Source: Herbidospora daliensis
GTDB lineage: Bacteria > Actinomycetota > Actinomycetes > Streptosporangiales > Streptosporangiaceae
Direction: 5' to 3'
Assembly (NCBI RefSeq): GCF_001570585.1
Contig: NZ_BBXF01000003.1
Span: 779,353-843,352 of the forward strand
DNA length: 64,000 nt
Shown here: positions 61,173-64,000 of the stretch, one piece after another
How positions within the stretch are numbered: position 1 is the stretch's first letter
How the letters are laid out: the number at the start of each line of letters is the position of its first letter
Notes under the pieces: generated by a model
Seen by the model: the letters and a program-made list of their open reading frames with translations, nothing else
The model's database searches: none
What the model was told of the DNA's origin: nothing
Position numbers and translations under genes: made by a program

Positions 61173-62489
61173 ATGACTCAGACGACAGTTCCCCGCCGGC
61201 GCGCCGCGCTCGGGGGCTCCCTCGCGGTGGCCCTGAGCGCGTCCCTGATCACCGGGGTCGGGCCCGCGCAGGCCGCCGACTCGCTGGTCTCGCAGGGTCG
61301 TCCCGCGGTGGCCTCGTCGGTCGAGCGGGGCGACCTGTCGGCGGCCGCGGCCTTCGACGGCAAGACGAGCACCCGCTGGTCCAGCAAGTTCGCCGACCCG
61401 CAGTGGATCCGCCTCGACCTGGGCAAGGTCACGCCGATCAGCCGGATCGTGCTCAACTGGGAGCGCGCCTACGCGACCGCCTTCCAGATCCAGACCTCGA
61501 ACGACGCCGCGACGTGGCGGACCATCCACACCACCACGGCCGGCCGGGGCGGCGTCCAGACGATCAACGCGTCGGCGAGCGCCCGCTACGTGCGCCTGCA
61601 CGCCACCAAGCGCTCCAGCCAGTACGGCGTCTCCCTCTGGGAGTTCCAGGTCTTCGGCAACGGCACCCCCGGGACCACCCCCACCACCACGCCGAGCACG
61701 ACGCCGAAGCCGACCCCCTCGTCGAGCCCCAGCACGCCCCCGGCCACCGCCAAGGGCAAGAAGGGCGTCGCGGTCTGGCAGATCCCCGGCGTCAACGCCG
61801 CCGTGGCCAACGCCAAGGCCGGCTGGTACTACACCTGGGCCGTCGACCACCCCAACATCACCACCCCGGCCGACAGCCAGTTCGTCCCGATGATCTGGGG
61901 CGCCAACAGCGTCACCGACGCCAACCTCGCCAAGGCCAAGGCCGCCGGCCCCTACCTCCTCGGCTTCAACGAGCCCGACTTCGCCGACCAGGCCAACATG
62001 ACGGTCGAGAAGGCCCTCGAACTGTGGCCGAAGCTCCAGGACGCCGGCAAGATCCTCGGCGCCCCGGCCGTCGCGTGGGGCGGCGACCGCGCGGGCGGCT
62101 GGCTCGACCGCTTCATGACCGGCGCCAAGCAGCGCGGCTACCGCGTCGACTTCATCCCGCTGCACTGGTACGGCGGCGACTTCGTCACCGAGCGCGCCGT
62201 CCAGCAGCTCAAGGGCTACCTCCAGGCCGTGTACGACCGCTACAAGAAGCCCATCTGGCTGACCGAGTTCGCCCTGATCGACTTCAGCAACGGCGTGCGC
62301 TTCCCGACCGAGGCCCAGCAGGCGGCGTTCGTCACGGAGTCGGCCAAGATGCTCCAGTCGCTCCCGTTCGTCGAGCGCTACGCGTGGTTCGGCATCGGCG
62401 CGGGCGCGAGCGGCGTCAACAGCGGCCTCTTCCGCGACAACGGCACCCCGACCGCAGCCGGCCGCGCCTTCCAGGCGCTGCCCCGCTAG
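61173..62489 (+). CDS. Secreted discoidin-type CBM32-GH128-like glycoside hydrolase
   Basis: A 438-residue enzyme with a signal peptide ending at AQA. An F5/8 type C module (about 35-160: AFDGKTSTRWSSKF, QWIRLDLGKVTPISRI) is joined by a Thr/Pro linker (about 163-190) to a GH128 (Asl1-like) barrel. GFNEPDFA holds the acid Glu and WLTEFALID the nucleophile Glu; IPLHWYGGDF is also typical. Such enzymes hydrolyse beta-1,3-glucan. ATG 61173 follows GAAGGA. Ends at a strong terminator. Confidence 0.9.
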   Translation: MTQTTVPRRRAALGGSLAVALSASLITGVGPAQAADSLVSQGRPAVASSVERGDLSAAAAFDGKTSTRWSSKFADPQWIRLDLGKVTPISRIVLNWERAYATAFQIQTSNDAATWRTIHTTTAGRGGVQTINASASARYVRLHATKRSSQYGVSLWEFQVFGNGTPGTTPTTTPSTTPKPTPSSSPSTPPATAKGKKGVAVWQIPGVNAAVANAKAGWYYTWAVDHPNITTPADSQFVPMIWGANSVTDANLAKAKAAGPYLLGFNEPDFADQANMTVEKALELWPKLQDAGKILGAPAVAWGGDRAGGWLDRFMTGAKQRGYRVDFIPLHWYGGDFVTERAVQQLKGYLQAVYDRYKKPIWLTEFALIDFSNGVRFPTEAQQAAFVTESAKMLQSLPFVERYAWFGIGAGASGVNSGLFRDNGTPTAAGRAFQALPR

Positions 62490-62508
62490 TCACCCGAACG
62501 GCAGGACC

Positions 62509-62568
62509 GCCATCCCGGGACCCGCACCCCCGGCGTTTACGCCCGGGTCCCGGGATGGCCCTTTTCTT
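62509..62568 (+). terminator. Rho-independent terminator after the GH128-like gene
   Basis: A perfect 16-bp stem (62509-62524 against 62544-62559) with a 19-nt loop, followed by CCTTTTCTT. It separates the GH gene from the following tandem pair. Confidence 0.85.
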
Positions 62569-62584
62569 GCGACATAATCCGACG

Positions 62585-63364
62585 ATGCTCCGCCTGTTGA
62601 TCTCCGTGGCCCTGGTGCTGACCGCCGTGGCGGCGGACGGGGGCGCGGCGGCCCGGGACCCGTGGCCGCACACGTGGGACGTGTCGGTGTTCCTGTGCGG
62701 CGGTCTCGGCGCCGACAACTGGGGATGCCCGGAAGGCGACCCGACGCCGGCCCAGCTGGAGGCCGCCACCGCCGCGGTCGCCGCCGATCCGAGGATCACG
62801 GAGGCCCGTCTCGCCGACCGGCAGGAGGCGGCCGACGACTTCAACCGCCCCGAACTGTCGAACGCTCCCGGCGAGAAGGGCTTCTCGAACCTCTTCACCG
62901 CCGACGACCTGGCCTTCCAGATCGAGGCCATCGCGGTAGGCACGGCCGACCCCGACGAACTGATCGAGGATCTCGGCGAGATCCCCGGCGTCACCGTCGT
63001 CTACGTCATGCCGGTCATGTACTGGACCGGCAGGGCCGACGTCCGCGTCCAGATGTGCGGACCCGCGACCGAGAAGGACCTCAGCTGCGTGGGGCGCGGC
63101 GCCGCCACGGACGCCGAACTGGCGGCGGTCGCCGCCCACCTGCGCGCCCTGCCCGGCGAGCCGATCGTCTACGAGGCGACCCCGGCGCACTCCCGGTGGA
63201 ACCACCTCACCTACCTGCGCCGCCTCGGCCCCCGGTGGAAAGTGCCCGCCGACGTCGCCTTCAGCACGACGTTCTGGCTGGACCTGGATGACACGACAGG
63301 GCGCACCGAGCTCCTCTACCGCCTGGTCAAGCTGCCCGGAGTTCGCGAAGTCGGCCCGAACTGA
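62585..63364 (+). CDS. Secreted two-module protein resembling FtsX extracellular domain
   Basis: A 259-residue protein. A signal peptide (LRLLISVALVLTAVAADGGA) is followed by two related modules. Each starts with a beta strand and a cysteine pair (VSVFLCGGLGADNWGCPEG, VRVQMCGPATEKDLSC), then a helix of the type PTPAQLEAATAAVAADP or TDAELAAVAAHLRALP. The order strand-Cys-Cys-TxaQ-helix-xDPxV is that of the FtsX extracellular domain, but no membrane helices of FtsX are present. Function unknown; it could bind a cell-wall hydrolase. Its duplicated neighbour shares its 5' leader. Confidence 0.75.
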   Translation: MLRLLISVALVLTAVAADGGAAARDPWPHTWDVSVFLCGGLGADNWGCPEGDPTPAQLEAATAAVAADPRITEARLADRQEAADDFNRPELSNAPGEKGFSNLFTADDLAFQIEAIAVGTADPDELIEDLGEIPGVTVVYVMPVMYWTGRADVRVQMCGPATEKDLSCVGRGAATDAELAAVAAHLRALPGEPIVYEATPAHSRWNHLTYLRRLGPRWKVPADVAFSTTFWLDLDDTTGRTELLYRLVKLPGVREVGPN

Positions 63365-63385
63365 CACATACGCGATAATCCGACG

Positions 63386-64000
63386 ATGCTCCGCTTGTTG
63401 ATCACCCTCGCCCTCGTCTACGGCGGCGCGTCCGCCGCCGGTGGGGTGGCCGCGAAGGACCCTTGGCCGGAGGGAGGCCGCCTCGCCGTCTACATGTGTG
63501 CCGAGGACGCGATGGTGAACGGTTGTGACGCGGGCGCGGCGACGCCCGAGATGGTGCAGGCGGTCCGCAGGACGCTGGAGGCCGATCCCCGCCTCTCCGA
63601 TCTGACCTACACCAGTCCCGAGGCCATGCTGGCGGACTCGAAGAAGCTCCGGGAGGACAACCGGTCCAACGTCACGCCGCTCTTCGACGCGGAGGAGCTG
63701 GCGGATTTCGAGCCCGAGCTCTCGGAATTCGGCGGTATGTTCAACGCCGTGATCGCCCGCACGGCGGACCTGGTGGCGGTGGACGCCGACTACCCCGGCT
63801 ATCCGCGCACACCCGGCTTTCCCGGGTCGTGGGGCGCTTCGGTGACTCCGAGGCCGTACTGGGAGGGCAAGGGCGGTGATCTCTTCGTGATGATGTGCGG
63901 CGAACGGGCGAAGTGGTCGGCGCGCACCTGCGCGGGGGGACGGGGCGCGGCGACCCCGGCCGAGATGCGGGCCGTCGAGGAGGTGCTCAGGGGACTCGAT
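63386..64000 (+). CDS. Second FtsX-ectodomain-like secreted protein, cut by right edge
   Basis: At least 205 codons, running past the right edge; not interrupted by any stop. It opens with MLRLLITLALVYGGASAAG, almost the same start as its neighbour, then a module LAVYMCAEDAMVNGCDAG with AATPEMVQAVRRTLEADP, a Tyr/Pro-rich linker, and a second module LFVMMCGERAKWSARTCAGG with ATPAEMRAVEEVLRGLD. It is thus a paralogue made by tandem duplication. The 63376-63392 leader repeats that at 62575-62591. Function unknown. Confidence 0.75.
   Translation, partial: MLRLLITLALVYGGASAAGGVAAKDPWPEGGRLAVYMCAEDAMVNGCDAGAATPEMVQAVRRTLEADPRLSDLTYTSPEAMLADSKKLREDNRSNVTPLFDAEELADFEPELSEFGGMFNAVIARTADLVAVDADYPGYPRTPGFPGSWGASVTPRPYWEGKGGDLFVMMCGERAKWSARTCAGGRGAATPAEMRAVEEVLRGLD

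Noticed and set aside
1-64000. CRISPR arrays, IS elements, integrases, attachment sites, rRNA and tRNA genes
   Set aside because: No regularly spaced repeats, transposase or integrase motifs, or tRNA cloverleaf signatures were seen on reading the window.

Overview
The window is chromosomal DNA from a high-GC filamentous actinomycete. The evidence is a strong third-position GC bias, which fills every other frame with long shadow ORFs, many GTG/TTG starts, SARP/AfsR- and LAL-type regulators, Ser/Thr kinases fused to beta-propellers, Tat-exported hydrolases and rare TTA codons. The gene mix fits the Streptosporangiales (Nonomuraea/Herbidospora-like genera), but I cannot place it below order level. 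No rRNA, tRNA, CRISPR array, prophage, transposase or biosynthetic gene cluster is visible.

Layout. 1-7.3 kb: a two-component system (kinase cut by the left edge), a small secreted protein, a translationally coupled pair of receptor kinases (one apparently a pseudokinase) and a DHA2-type exporter. 7.4-13.6 kb: a 2,032-residue secreted RHS-repeat protein ending in a bacterial phospholipase A2 domain. 13.7-19.4 kb: a SARP/NB-ARC/TPR regulator, a DUF305 lipoprotein with a beta-propeller phytase, and a chitin-type LPMO. 19.5-23 kb: a MmcQ/YjbR protein, an aldo/keto reductase, a TetR regulator and a thiolase-like protein. 23-30 kb: a LAL regulator, RecD2 helicase and a Tat-exported GH99-like enzyme. 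30-37 kb: a membrane protein/winged-helix pair, an orphan sensor kinase, an ABC exporter, a TPR-like protein and a GNAT.

37-45 kb: two divergent thiolases with a DUF1295 protein and a carotenoid oxygenase, followed by a double-HxlR regulator, an epimerase-like protein and an EamA/MarR divergent pair with twin palindromic operators. 45-52.4 kb: a PhoX-like Tat protein, a rifampin-phosphotransferase-like enzyme, a YchJ-like protein, an RlmG-like methyltransferase, a second methyltransferase and an alpha/beta hydrolase. 52.4-59.8 kb: a seven-gene minus-strand sugar-acid locus (NAD-dependent epimerase/dehydrogenase, ManD-type dehydratase, a TetR-LacI fusion regulator, lipoprotein binding protein, two CUT1 permeases and a nucleoside deaminase) with LacI-type operators. 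59.9-64 kb: a membrane protein with KptA, a discoidin-GH128-like enzyme, and two tandem secreted proteins that look like detached FtsX extracellular modules (the second cut by the right edge).

The least ordinary items are the single-chain TetR-LacI regulator at the sugar-acid locus, the RHS-phospholipase A2 toxin with two TTA codons in its signal peptide and no visible immunity gene, the kinase/pseudokinase pair, the double HxlR regulator with CxxC knuckles, and the FtsX-ectodomain-like tandem pair. All functions are read from sequence motifs by eye; no database search was run.
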